Shown one piece after another: positions 50,848 to 59,609 of a stretch of DNA of 64,000 bases. The stretch spans positions 62,001-126,000 of the forward strand of contig OZ240239.1 in NCBI GenBank assembly GCA_965198095.1, read 5' to 3'. The position numbers were made by a program, and so were the translations under genes. The notes under the pieces are model-generated. The model did not search any database. It worked only from the letters and a program-made list of their open reading frames with translations, and was not told the origin of the DNA. Origin of the DNA: CBDFJH01 sp965198095. Lineage in GTDB: Bacteria > Latescibacterota > UBA2968 > GCA-2709665. Position 1 is the stretch's first letter. Each line of letters begins with the position of its first letter.

Positions 50848-52830
50848 TCACCAGTAGTGCACGCCGATGGAGGAGCCGTAGCCCCGGACGTAGGGGAAGA
50901 AGGCGATACCGATCAGCTTTCCGGCCCAGTTGCCCATGATGTAGCCCACAACAAGCCCGTACCAGAGAGGGATCGAGCGCCTGTAGAGGGCCACACCCCC
51001 GTAACGGAGGATGATCAGCTTGGGCAGCCAGATCAGGAAGGCGGTGAACCCGTATAGGGTTGGGAAGGCCATTCCCAATGGGTGCAGGGGAAAGTCCGTA
51101 AACCGGGTGCCCAGCAGGGTCAGCAGGGCCGCTTCCACCCCTCCGACGATCCAGATCAGCAGTTTCTGCGGGTCGAAATACGTCAGGTCGCTCCCCTCGA
51201 TGGTGGGGACCTGGCTCGCCATCGACCGCCACACACCGACCATGCCGACGTTCATGCCGCTGTGGAGGTGGACATTGTAGATGTTTGCCCAGCACTGGAC
51301 AGTATAACCGACAAGGAGTGAAGCCGGTAGGGCGAGCGTCACCAAGGGATGTCGTCGTAGAGCCTTGCCCAGCATATGGAAGAAATGTGGAATCGCTGGG
51401 ATCGAGAGCATCCGTATCGGATGTCCGGCAAACCCGTGCCGATCGACGAGCATCATCCCGACCAGGTTTCGAGGCGAAAAGTCCGCCGTTCCGAGGATGG
51501 ACTTCAGGATCACCACGCCCTTGTTGCCGGGTATCCGCAGAAACACGAACCCTGTGGCGGCGGCATACTTTGCCATGCCGAAATAGATGATGAAGAGCAG
51601 CGCCATCTGAAGGAGGGCCACCGGCACGTTAAACCCTACCGAGACGAACCAGCCCAGGAGGAAGATTGCCGACGCCAGAAATCCCAGCCACGCAATACGG
51701 TAAGACACTGGCACGCCGTCGTCTTCCGACCGACGTCCTGAAACCGCCTTCTGAAACGTCTCCTTCAAGTGCCCACGCGCCACCCAGACCGACCAGACCA
51801 CCAGGACCACCAAAGCACCGTGTGCCTCGAGTGTCAAGATTTCTTTCGGTGTGGCCGGCTGTCCCTCCAGTCCGACACTGAAACCGGTCCGGTTCATGAT
51901 CCCCTCTTTGACGATGTTCAGCACATAGAAGAACCAGAGATTGAAAAGGATGTTGAGAGGGCAGTGGTAGGCCAGTCCCAGCAAGAAGGGATGTATCCGC
52001 GTGTTGAACGGCGGGAAATCCCGAGCGACGGTGATGTTATTGAACATTCGGTGCTCAAACACCTTGACCTTGGGCAGGTCGAGGACCTTCCAGCTGGCGA
52101 TTTGATAACCAATCACCCCAAGCATGCAAACGAACCCTACCCAGAAGGCCCTGCTCTTGAAGATGTCGGGCAAGCGGCTCCCCCCGGAATCTTTCAGGAG
52201 TTCCAGGGGAAAGTGGGCCAGTGGGAAGGCCAGCCGTTCCTTTTGGGCCCACTGCTTGTAGAAGATCACGCTGGCGAAGAATCCCGCCATCACCACCCCC
52301 AGCGTTGCGGCAAACCACCAGAAGAGGCGCGTGAACCAGTCTCCCCAGGGGATCGACTCTCCTGGGGCCAACCCAAGGTAGAATCTGTCAGCGGCCGGGC
52401 TACCCTGCTCGAAGAAGAGGAAGTTGGGCATGAAGGGCCCGACCACCTCCCAGAATCGATCCTCCGGGGAGGAGAAATAGGCGGGGCCCGTGACGTCGGC
52501 CACCAGTTTACCCACCAGTCCCAAGCCGGGCAAAGTGCCCACGAGCCAGGCCATGCCGAAGATGGCGAGCACTTCCGTTCGGGTGAGTGCAAAACGTGGA
52601 AGGATTAGTTTCAACACGACATAGATGACGATCCAGACCATGAACATGAGCAACGCGGGGATCGGCATGAAGCTGCGGACCATGCCCCTGCCGTAGTTTT
52701 CGGCGAAGATGCACAGACCTGCGATCGTGATCAGTCCCAGAAGGAAGGCTCGCGGCGTGACTCGTTCCCTGGACCGATCCAGACCGGAGTCCACCGCATC
52801 TGCTTCGAGGGTCTCCTGGACTTCGCTCAT
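50848..52830 (-). CDS. Multi-span membrane protein, DUF6785-type putative transporter E
   Basis: 660 aa, ATG at 52830; the ribosome site is weak. About 80% of visible motifs are identical to transporter D, for example GTLPGLGLVGKLVADVTGPA, PRDLVGMM-like SPRNLVGMMLVDRHGF and AAATGFVFLRIPGNKGV. Differences cluster near residues 270-310 (DLPKVKVFEHRM and neighbours). About a dozen membrane helices are visible. Upstream, 52868-52961 is a ~95-bp sequence also found upstream of the GHL10-like gene at 54251, possibly a shared control region. Confidence 0.7.
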   Translation of the reverse strand: MSEVQETLEADAVDSGLDRSRERVTPRAFLLGLITIAGLCIFAENYGRGMVRSFMPIPALLMFMVWIVIYVVLKLILPRFALTRTEVLAIFGMAWLVGTLPGLGLVGKLVADVTGPAYFSSPEDRFWEVVGPFMPNFLFFEQGSPAADRFYLGLAPGESIPWGDWFTRLFWWFAATLGVVMAGFFASVIFYKQWAQKERLAFPLAHFPLELLKDSGGSRLPDIFKSRAFWVGFVCMLGVIGYQIASWKVLDLPKVKVFEHRMFNNITVARDFPPFNTRIHPFLLGLAYHCPLNILFNLWFFYVLNIVKEGIMNRTGFSVGLEGQPATPKEILTLEAHGALVVLVVWSVWVARGHLKETFQKAVSGRRSEDDGVPVSYRIAWLGFLASAIFLLGWFVSVGFNVPVALLQMALLFIIYFGMAKYAAATGFVFLRIPGNKGVVILKSILGTADFSPRNLVGMMLVDRHGFAGHPIRMLSIPAIPHFFHMLGKALRRHPLVTLALPASLLVGYTVQCWANIYNVHLHSGMNVGMVGVWRSMASQVPTIEGSDLTYFDPQKLLIWIVGGVEAALLTLLGTRFTDFPLHPLGMAFPTLYGFTAFLIWLPKLIILRYGGVALYRRSIPLWYGLVVGYIMGNWAGKLIGIAFFPYVRGYGSSIGVHYW

Positions 52831-52867
52831 CCGTCGCCGCCAGGAAGTTACAGCTCACTCTTTACGA

Positions 52868-52961
52868 GCTGGACCCGCCTCCTCGATACACGGCGCGCGA
52901 TGTTAAGAGCCTCAAGAGCGCCGCACTCGGGGATTCGGGGGTGTTCTATCGGGAAGGTGAT
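52868..52961. repeat. ~95-bp dispersed upstream repeat, copy 1
   Basis: GCTGGACCCG, CCTCGATACACGGCGCGC, GCGCCGCACTC and GGGATTCG blocks appear in the same order at 55884-55974. Both copies sit directly upstream of a minus-strand start codon. CGGCGC / GCGCCG arms can pair. Confidence 0.65.
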
Positions 52962-52999
52962 CCGATTTACGAGATACGGGTTTCCACGGCCTTTAGCGC

Positions 53000-54142
53000 C
53001 TAAAGATGGCGCTCTTTCACGCCGGGAGGCCGGGGCCACCTGAAAGGAGAAATGTCAATCTCGCTGACGCTGCCCGTGATTTCTGCCGCCAGACAGCGAC
53101 CGAACGCTGGGGCGCCGGCAAACCCGTTGCCGCTCCAGCCACAGTTGTTCCAGAAGCCTTCCACTTCGGACTCGCCGACAATCGGGTGGGCGTCCGGCGT
53201 CATATCGTAAAGCGCCGAAAACCCTCCCAGAAAGGGCGCCGTGCGCATGCCCGAGTAGCGCGGCTGCAGCGCCTCGCGAAAGCCGCTGAGCTGATCTTGG
53301 CTGATCGTCTCGTCGTAGGCGTCCGGATCGGCAGGGTCTGTCGACCAGGCGAACAGCCCGGCCCGAAGATGCTTGTCGTCGGCCTTGAGCAGCACGATTT
53401 CGTTGACCCCGTCGGACAGGATCGGTCCGTTTGCGCCCATGTTCTCTGGCCGACGGAACAGACAGACCGGCGTGCGATGGATTTCAATCGGCAGCCGGAG
53501 GCCAGCGAGCGCCGCGATCCGATGACCCCACGCACCCCCGCAGTTCACGGCGACCCGCGTGTCGATCTCCCCGTGATCTGTCCGGATCGAGCGAATTCGC
53601 CCATTTTTCAACTCGATCCCCGTGACGCCCACACCTTCCATGACTTCGACGCCATCACGTGCCGCAGCTGCAGCAAGCGAACGCGTCGTCGCGATCGGAT
53701 CCGCGCTCCCCCCACGGGGAAAGAGAACGCCCATCTCATCTTCTCTGAACTCCCCGGTGGCCGCGTGACGAGGCAGCGCGTCCGCCTTCAGGATTTCGAA
53801 CTCGACCCCCAGGCCCTTCATCAGGCCCAGATCCCCGCCGAGGGCATCCGCGTCCAGCGTATCCGTGATCCGGAGAAATCCGTTCTGCACGAACCCGGGG
53901 TCACCGCCCACCTCGCCGTCCCAGTGCTCGAAGAGCTCGGTCGCCTCCTGCACCAGGCGAACGTAGACCTCATCCATAAAAAGGGGCCGGATCATCGCGC
54001 TGGACCGAGCCGTCGGACCCGAGGCGACCTGTCTCTTTTCCAGCAAGACGATCTTCCCGGCCTTGGCGCGCGCGAGGTGATAGGCCAGGCCGGCCCCCTG
54101 CACCCCGCCTCCGATGATCACGATGTCTGCGGTGGCCGTCAT
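53000..54142 (-). CDS. FAD-dependent oxidoreductase, DAO/sarcosine-oxidase family
   Basis: 380 aa; ATG at 54142 (MTATADIVIIGG) with TGGAGAAAC upstream. GGGVQGAGLAYHLARAKAGK (dinucleotide motif, residues ~11-30), LLEKRQVASGPTARSSAMIR (the SG-T-(A/S)RS(S) FAD motif), a DFEILKADALPR-type segment, LPIEIHRTPVCLF and a C-terminal MTPDAHPIVGESEVEGFWNN then CGWSGNGFAGAPAFGRCLAA, typical of DAO enzymes such as sarcosine or glycine oxidases. It probably oxidises an N-methyl or amino acid. It lies between the GHL10-like pair and transporters D/E; upstream 54168-54244 is a long inverted repeat. Confidence 0.8.
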   Translation of the reverse strand: MTATADIVIIGGGVQGAGLAYHLARAKAGKIVLLEKRQVASGPTARSSAMIRPLFMDEVYVRLVQEATELFEHWDGEVGGDPGFVQNGFLRITDTLDADALGGDLGLMKGLGVEFEILKADALPRHAATGEFREDEMGVLFPRGGSADPIATTRSLAAAAARDGVEVMEGVGVTGIELKNGRIRSIRTDHGEIDTRVAVNCGGAWGHRIAALAGLRLPIEIHRTPVCLFRRPENMGANGPILSDGVNEIVLLKADDKHLRAGLFAWSTDPADPDAYDETISQDQLSGFREALQPRYSGMRTAPFLGGFSALYDMTPDAHPIVGESEVEGFWNNCGWSGNGFAGAPAFGRCLAAEITGSVSEIDISPFRWPRPPGVKERHL

Positions 54143-54167
54143 GTCGGTTTCTCCAGGTCTGAAGTCA

Positions 54168-54244
54168 GTTTCGAGTTGCAAGCCTCCAGTTTCACATCAA
54201 CTAAGTCGTGTGCTTGCTTGCAGTCTTGCTTTTGAACTCGAAAC
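54168..54244. repeat. Long inverted repeat between flavoprotein and GHL10-like genes
   Basis: GTTTCGAGTT (54168-54177) and AACTCGAAAC (54235-54244) pair perfectly, with GCAAGC / GCTTGC also able to pair inside. Could be the terminator of the GHL10-like gene or a REP-type element. Confidence 0.5.
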
Positions 54245-54250
54245 CGGGCC

Positions 54251-55870
54251 CTATCCTCGCATCGTCAGGTTGTGGTAGTCGACGTCCAGAAACATGTCGT
54301 GCACGACGAAATCGTATCGCAGCTTCGGATTACGCTTCCGTAGCGTCAGTTCCACTTCATTGGAGCCCGACTCGAGGATCTCCCCCGAGCGCAGGTTGAA
54401 GCGCAGCGCATAGTTGCCCTGCATCCCGTTCCAGCGTGGGCCCATTCGATATCTCCCGTAGAGGTGAAACTCCGGACTTTCGGGATAGGGCAGGGGATGT
54501 CCGTTCACCTTGAACTCGAAAGCGTCATCTTTCGAAAACCCGGCCACCGTGATCTCCAGGATCACCGACTTCAGCATCCCCCGCTCGGCCGCCGTCTTCA
54601 GATCGTCATAAACGAGCAGGTCGATGACCTCCCCCGTCCCGGTGGGCTGATCTCTCAGCGTCACGGGAAGCTGATGTTTGAAACTGGAATACATCGCCCC
54701 CGGGCCGTGCGCCTCCTCGGAAAACCCCGGTCGGATCACGCCCGTATCATAGACCTCGACTATGTGAGCGATTGGGGCTACCGCATATCGCTTGCTTCTG
54801 TAGCGCAGCGTCTCGAGATGTCCGAGTTGGCTGAAGATCTCGGATTGATCGATGTTGGTCGTCGGGCAATGGTTGTAGTTGAAGATGTAGATCCCGTCCA
54901 CGTCCTGATGCCAGGCATTCGTCGCCGCTGCCCGGAGGGCAGGTACATAAGCGGGATAATATTGCGTCCCCGGACCGACGTTCTCGGACGGGCAGGCGTA
55001 GACGCAGCAGTCCTTGTCCCTCGCCATGTCCAGGAAGCGACCGTAGGGCAGATCGGTCGCCGTATCCCAGGTCGCAGACGGAGCGATATACGTCAGCGAG
55101 CGGTTGTCCAGCACCTTCTCCAGATCCATGCCCATCTCGTAGGTCGACTCGGGCGTTCCCGGGATCCGAACGCCAAACCCGACGGGCCTCCCCCGCTTCT
55201 CGCCGACGCGGTCCAGCGCGCTACGGCAGTCGGCCAGAAACTCGGCCAGGATTTCGCGCCCCTCCTCGATGTCCGGAAAGCTGATGAGCGGCGCCCGCAT
55301 CAGGTCCAGCTCGAAGCCGTCCACGTCATATCGCGTGCAGACCTCCTCCATCAACCCGATCTTCCACGCCCGGACCTCCGGCAGCGCGTAGTTCAGCGCA
55401 CGGGGCCCGGTGGCTCCTGGCCGTCCGTAGGCGCCGGCGGTGCAGTCCTCCGGAATGTTGTATTCGGGGTGGCTCGTTCGCCATTCGCTCAGCCAGGCGT
55501 AGGCCTCGCCGTGCCGGTCGTTGAAGCGGGTCCCTGCCCAGTACTCCATGCCCGCATCGTGTGCCGCCTGAACGGCCAGCGCCCAGACGTCCTCATCCAG
55601 AGACCAGAGGTGATGCAGGTTCTCCTGCTGCCGGTAGGTCTGGCCGGATGTATAGGTCTCGTTCTTGGGTCCCCTGGCACCCGGGATCTCGGTCGGATAG
55701 AAGGGCACGGAATCGCCATAGCCGAACATGTTGCAGATCGCCCGATCCACCTGCGTGCCGATCACGCGACCCACCGTCTCGTAGACAAACTCTTCCGGGC
55801 TGATCGGCGGGGCGCTCTGAAACATGAAGCTCCCGTCGTTGTTGTACAGAAGTCGCGGTGTATCGGGCAC
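54251..55870 (-). CDS. GHL10-like TIM-barrel protein, tandem copy 1
   Basis: 539 aa; GTG at 55870 (VPDTPRLLYNNDGSF) with GGAGGGAG upstream, matched by the start of copy 2. N-terminal FVYETVGRVIGTQV, then ENLHHLWSLDEDVWALAVQA (barrel helix), YWAGTRFNDRHGEAYAWLSE, LNYALPEVRAWKIGLMEEVC, YDVDGFELDLMRAPLISFPD (the Asp/Glu-rich strand typical of family-10-like hydrolases) and DGIYIFNYNHCPT. C-terminal ~150 residues are beta-rich (AERGMLKSVILEITVAGFSK, FEFKVNGHPLPYPESPEF). The fold fits glycosyl-hydrolase-like family 10 (GHL10). Catalytic residues cannot be assigned with confidence and no signal peptide is present. Function unknown; glycan hydrolysis is inferred. Confidence 0.65.
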   Translation of the reverse strand: MPDTPRLLYNNDGSFMFQSAPPISPEEFVYETVGRVIGTQVDRAICNMFGYGDSVPFYPTEIPGARGPKNETYTSGQTYRQQENLHHLWSLDEDVWALAVQAAHDAGMEYWAGTRFNDRHGEAYAWLSEWRTSHPEYNIPEDCTAGAYGRPGATGPRALNYALPEVRAWKIGLMEEVCTRYDVDGFELDLMRAPLISFPDIEEGREILAEFLADCRSALDRVGEKRGRPVGFGVRIPGTPESTYEMGMDLEKVLDNRSLTYIAPSATWDTATDLPYGRFLDMARDKDCCVYACPSENVGPGTQYYPAYVPALRAAATNAWHQDVDGIYIFNYNHCPTTNIDQSEIFSQLGHLETLRYRSKRYAVAPIAHIVEVYDTGVIRPGFSEEAHGPGAMYSSFKHQLPVTLRDQPTGTGEVIDLLVYDDLKTAAERGMLKSVILEITVAGFSKDDAFEFKVNGHPLPYPESPEFHLYGRYRMGPRWNGMQGNYALRFNLRSGEILESGSNEVELTLRKRNPKLRYDFVVHDMFLDVDYHNLTMRG

Positions 55871-55883
55871 GGTGCTCCCTCCG

Positions 55884-55974
55884 GCTGGACCCGACCCCTC
55901 GATACACGGCGCGCTATTGAAACAACGTCGCCCGCGCCGCACTCAGGGATTCGTGGGTTTTTTGACAAGGTGAT
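55884..55974. repeat. ~95-bp dispersed upstream repeat, copy 2
   Basis: Homologous to 52868-52961 over almost the whole length; the central 12 bp differ and a few bases are inserted or deleted. It lies directly upstream of the GTG start at 55870. Confidence 0.65.
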
Positions 55975-56002
55975 TTCTGCTTTTAATTTCGACGATCCGG
56001 AT

Positions 56003-56052
56003 TCCCACGGTACCCGGTACCCGTGTTTTGGTCTCCCGGTACCCGGTTCTTC
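56003..56052. repeat. GGTACC minisatellite fragment, about 2 units
   Basis: GGTACCCGGTACCCGTGTTT then GGTCTCCCGGTACCCGG, 15 bp short of the stop codon at 56067. The same unit as the array at 6889-7612, almost 50 kb away. Confidence 0.75.
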
Positions 56053-56066
56053 GTGCTATTTCGCGA

Positions 56067-57695
56067 TCATCCACGCATCGTCAGATTGTGGAACGTCACG
56101 TCCAGAAAGATGTCGTGAATCACGAAGTCACAAGAGATTTTCGGATTCCGCCTCCGAAGGGTCAACGCCACCTCGTTCCGGCCCTGCACGAGGGGCTCCC
56201 CCGCGCCGAGGTTGTATCGCACCGCGTAGTTCCCCTGCATCCCGTTCCAACGCGGGCCCATGCGATACTGCGAATAGAGATGAAACTCGGGACTCTCGGG
56301 GTCGGGCAGCCGGTGGCCGTTCAGCCTGAACTCGAACGCGTCGTCCTTCGTGGATCCCGCCACCGTGATCTCCAGGATCACGGACTTCAGCATCCCTCGC
56401 TCGGCAGCCGTGGTCAGATCCTCATGCACCAGCAGGTCGATGATCCGTCCCGGTCCGGTGGGCGTCTCTTCGAGCGAGACGGGGAGCTGATGCTCGAAAC
56501 TGGAGTAATTGCTGCCCGACCGGTGGTAGGATTCCATATACCCTCGTTCGACGACCCCGGTGTCGTAGCGCTCGATCAGCTCCGCGATCCCCGTCACGGC
56601 ATACCGCTTGTCCCGGTAGCGCAGCGTCTCCGGGTGACCGAGCTGACCGAGGAGCTCGGCGCCGTCCACGTTGCAGGTCGGGTTGTGGTTGAAATTGAAG
56701 ATGTAGATGCCGTCCACGCCCTGGTGCCAGGCGTTGCAAGCGGCACCGCGCAGGGCCTCCTTCGACGCGGGCACATACTGCGGACCGGGGCCGATTTGTT
56801 CAGACGGACAGGCGTAGACGTGACAGTCCTTGCCTCGGGCCATCTCCACGAACCGGTCGAAGGGCGCGTCCGTGGCCGTATCCCAGTAGACGGAGGGCGA
56901 GATGCAGGTCACGGACCGCTGTTCGAGGACCGCCTCCAGGTCCAAACCCATTTCGTGCGTGGCCTCCGGCGTCGCGGCCGTGCGGATCCCGAAACCGAGC
57001 GGCCGGCCCCTTTTTTCACCGATTCGGTCGAGCGCCGCGCGGCAGTCGGCCAGGAATTCGGTCAGGATGGGACGGCCTGCTTCGATGTCGGTGAAGCTGA
57101 CCATCGGCTCCCGCATCAGGTCCAGCTCGAATCCATCCACGTCATACCGGGTGCAGACCTCTTCCATCAGCCTGATCTTCCAGGCGCGGACCTCGGGCAA
57201 CGCGTAATTCAGGCCCCGTGGCCCACCGGCCACGCCGTATCTGCCCTCGGTGCAGTCTTTCGGGATGTTGTATTCCGGGTGGCGCGTTCGCCATTCGGTC
57301 AGCCAGGCGAACCGCTCGCCGTGCCGGTCGTTGAAGCGGGTCCCCGGCCAGAACTCCATCCCGGCGTCGTGCGCTGCCTGGACGGCCATCTCCCAGACAT
57401 CCACGTCCAGGGACCAGAGGTGATGCAGGTTCTCCTGGACCCGATATTCCTGAAGATTGGTGTAGGTCGTGTTCCTGGGCGGCCTCGCCTCCGGGATCTC
57501 CGTCTTGTACCACGGCAGCGCGTCGCCAAGTCCGAACAGGTTGCAGATCACCCGACCCACCTGCGTGCCGATCACCCGCCCGACGGCCTCGTAGACAAAC
57601 TCATCCGGGCTCATCGGCGGCGCTGTTTGGAGCAGGAAGCTCCCGTCGTTGTTGTAGATCAGTCGCGGCGCTTCAGACATCGAGGTTGCAGGCAT
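56067..57695 (-). CDS. GHL10-like TIM-barrel protein, tandem copy 2
   Basis: 542 aa; ATG at 57695 (MPATSMSEAP) after GGGAGG. It is about as similar to copy 1 as tandem paralogues: FVYEAVGRVIGTQVGRVICN, ENLHHLWSLDVDVWEMAVQA, EFWPGTRFNDRHGERFAWLT, YDVDGFELDLMREPMVSFTD, DGIYIFNFNHNPTCNVDGAE, and a C-terminal beta-rich domain ending NLTMRG in both. TIM-barrel hydrolase-like, function unknown. The repeated FELDLMR and FN(Y/H)N motifs conserved in both copies are the best candidates for active-site residues. It follows the NIF3-like gene by 35 bp. Confidence 0.65.
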   Translation of the reverse strand: MPATSMSEAPRLIYNNDGSFLLQTAPPMSPDEFVYEAVGRVIGTQVGRVICNLFGLGDALPWYKTEIPEARPPRNTTYTNLQEYRVQENLHHLWSLDVDVWEMAVQAAHDAGMEFWPGTRFNDRHGERFAWLTEWRTRHPEYNIPKDCTEGRYGVAGGPRGLNYALPEVRAWKIRLMEEVCTRYDVDGFELDLMREPMVSFTDIEAGRPILTEFLADCRAALDRIGEKRGRPLGFGIRTAATPEATHEMGLDLEAVLEQRSVTCISPSVYWDTATDAPFDRFVEMARGKDCHVYACPSEQIGPGPQYVPASKEALRGAACNAWHQGVDGIYIFNFNHNPTCNVDGAELLGQLGHPETLRYRDKRYAVTGIAELIERYDTGVVERGYMESYHRSGSNYSSFEHQLPVSLEETPTGPGRIIDLLVHEDLTTAAERGMLKSVILEITVAGSTKDDAFEFRLNGHRLPDPESPEFHLYSQYRMGPRWNGMQGNYAVRYNLGAGEPLVQGRNEVALTLRRRNPKISCDFVIHDIFLDVTFHNLTMRG

Positions 57696-57730
57696 CTTTC
57701 CTCCCGGGCTCTGTTCAGAACGCTGTCGGT

Positions 57731-58552
57731 CTATGCGCCTCCTGGACCGACCATGGTGTAAGGTGCAGCTTCGTGGATATAGGTGAATTCGATATCGAGA
57801 AAGGATCTGTCGAGGTGGTTGTAGAGCGATTCGATCGAGGCGCACTCACTCACCCCGTGGTTGACGTGGACGAGCCCCATACCCGTGTCGAGGGCATAGC
57901 CAGCCATCTCCCACCAGCAGAACTCTGTTGCTACGAAGGCGTCCGCGCCGTAGCGATCTCTGGCCTCCACCAGACACTCCGGATTGCTGCCCCAGGCGCC
58001 GACGTTCGTCGCCAGGCGTTGCACAGGCATATCCGTGCTGCCCACGACGGCCACGTACTGCTGGCCTAAATCAGCGGTCTTCTCAGCGATCAGAATGCCG
58101 ATCTCCCCAAGCGTCGTTCCTGCTGCCATCCGGCAGAGGGCAAAAATCGTTCCCGCCTCGTAGCGTTCGACCGTGTAGTCCGTCAGCCCAAGCGACTTCG
58201 GCCACCACTCGCATACGCCCAGCTCTGGATACCGGTCCCAGAGGTCGTGACACCTGATCGCCGTGATGCCGAGTTCATCCAGGAGCTCACGCTTGGCGTC
58301 AGAGCGTGTCCGGTCGAACGATTCCTCGTCGCGATCCTTCCTCTGCCAGATGATCGGCTCGTGAACGATCACGAGCTGACACTCTTGTTCAGCGGCTTTT
58401 CGGATCGCGCGCGTCGTGCCCATCCAGGTCACCGCCGCTTTCATCACCTCCCGATCGGCAGGCCCGTGTGTGATCCGATCGACCGTGGACTCCGGATCGA
58501 CCCATCCCTTGCCCATCGCGTGGAGCTGTTGCAGAATCTCTTTCGCTGTCAA
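57731..58552 (-). CDS. NIF3-like dinuclear metal center protein
   Basis: 273 aa; TTG at 58552 (TAKEILQQL next) with AGGA 8 bp upstream. N-terminal EILQQLHAMGKGWVD, then QLVIVHEPIIW (the His of the metal site), TAIRCHDLWDRYP (second His/Asp), ADAFVATEFCWWEM and VHVNHGVSECASI (NHG-x-SE, the C-terminal His/Glu pair). These four clusters match the NIF3/YbgI family. Biological role in this family is poorly defined (often annotated GTP cyclohydrolase I type 2-like). Position in the operon with a dipeptidase-like gene suggests a metabolic repair or hydrolytic function. Confidence 0.75.
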   Translation of the reverse strand: MTAKEILQQLHAMGKGWVDPESTVDRITHGPADREVMKAAVTWMGTTRAIRKAAEQECQLVIVHEPIIWQRKDRDEESFDRTRSDAKRELLDELGITAIRCHDLWDRYPELGVCEWWPKSLGLTDYTVERYEAGTIFALCRMAAGTTLGEIGILIAEKTADLGQQYVAVVGSTDMPVQRLATNVGAWGSNPECLVEARDRYGADAFVATEFCWWEMAGYALDTGMGLVHVNHGVSECASIESLYNHLDRSFLDIEFTYIHEAAPYTMVGPGGA

Positions 58553-58594
58553 GGCAGAATCCTCGCCAAATGTTGTTGGACCAGCGTGGGACGC

Positions 58595-59584
58595 TCAAAC
58601 CCAGACCGTTTCAAACAGTCGCATCAGATTCCCTCCCATGATCTTCTTCGCGTCGGATTCCGAGTAACCCCTCTTCAGAATGGCACGCGTGACATTGGGA
58701 AATTCCGCCGATGACCGAATGCCCTCGGGATTGACGATCGGAAAATCTACCTTTGCGATCGGACCTTTCCGGCTTTTGCCGATCAGGAGCCAGTCGAAGA
58801 ACGATTCGGGCCGGCCTTCCGTGAAATCGGTCCCGATCGACACGTGATCGATCCCCACGACCTTCACCAGGTAACCGATCACATCCACGAAATCCTCGAG
58901 GGTAGACTTGGACCCCGCCGCCAGGAACGGGGGAAAGATGTTGGCCCCGACGAGTCCCCCCTTCTTGACCAGGGCGAGGAGCTGTTCATCCGTCTTGTTG
59001 CGGGGATGATCACACAGAGCGCGCGGATTGGCGTGGGTGAACGCGACCGGTTGGGACGATGCCTCAATCGCCTCCATCGTCGTCTGATAACCGACGTGAG
59101 AGAGATCGATCAGCAGACCGAGCCGGTTCATCTCTTCGATCACCTCCAGACCGAATCGGCTCAGTCCCACATCGGTCCGCTCCAGACACCCGTCCCCCAC
59201 GTAGTTTCGCTCCATATACGTAAGCTGAATCACGCGCACGCCGAGCGTCTTGAACGTGGAGAGCAGACGCGAGTCGTGTTCGATCGGCGCGGTATCCTGA
59301 AAGCCGAAGATGATACCGACCTTTCCCGCCGACTTGGCCGCTCTGATGTCGTCCGTGGTCCTCACCGGCATGATCAGGGAGCCGTGGGCCTCGAACATCT
59401 CGTTCCATCTCTCGATCTTCTCCACGGTCTCCTGGAAATTTTCGTGCACCGCGACCGTCGCGTTGATCGCCGTCAGCCCTCCCTGGACGAGAGAACGGAA
59501 TACCGGTTCACCCCATCGGCTGACCTGCAATCCGTCGATGATAATCGAGGCCTCGTGCAAACCCGATGCCCGATCTTCCGCCAT
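58595..59584 (-). CDS. M19 membrane-dipeptidase-like protein with altered metal site
   Basis: 329 aa; ATG at 59584 (an adjacent GTG at 59587 is equally possible) after GAAGGTGGGG. M19 features: LLIDLSHVGYQTTMEAIEAS (His ligand), AFTHANPRALCDHPRN (second His), HVSIGTDFTEG (Asp), and a C-terminal NLMRLFE. Two canonical ligands are missing: the N-terminal H-x-D is replaced by DGLQV and the bridging Glu region reads GFQDTAPIE. The site may bind one metal or use another residue. Peptidase activity on dipeptides or beta-lactam-like amides is therefore uncertain. It is 42 bp upstream of the NIF3-like gene. Confidence 0.7.
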   Translation of the reverse strand: MAEDRASGLHEASIIIDGLQVSRWGEPVFRSLVQGGLTAINATVAVHENFQETVEKIERWNEMFEAHGSLIMPVRTTDDIRAAKSAGKVGIIFGFQDTAPIEHDSRLLSTFKTLGVRVIQLTYMERNYVGDGCLERTDVGLSRFGLEVIEEMNRLGLLIDLSHVGYQTTMEAIEASSQPVAFTHANPRALCDHPRNKTDEQLLALVKKGGLVGANIFPPFLAAGSKSTLEDFVDVIGYLVKVVGIDHVSIGTDFTEGRPESFFDWLLIGKSRKGPIAKVDFPIVNPEGIRSSAEFPNVTRAILKRGYSESDAKKIMGGNLMRLFETVWV

Positions 59585-59609
59585 CACGCCCCACCTTCGG
59601 TGACGTCAG

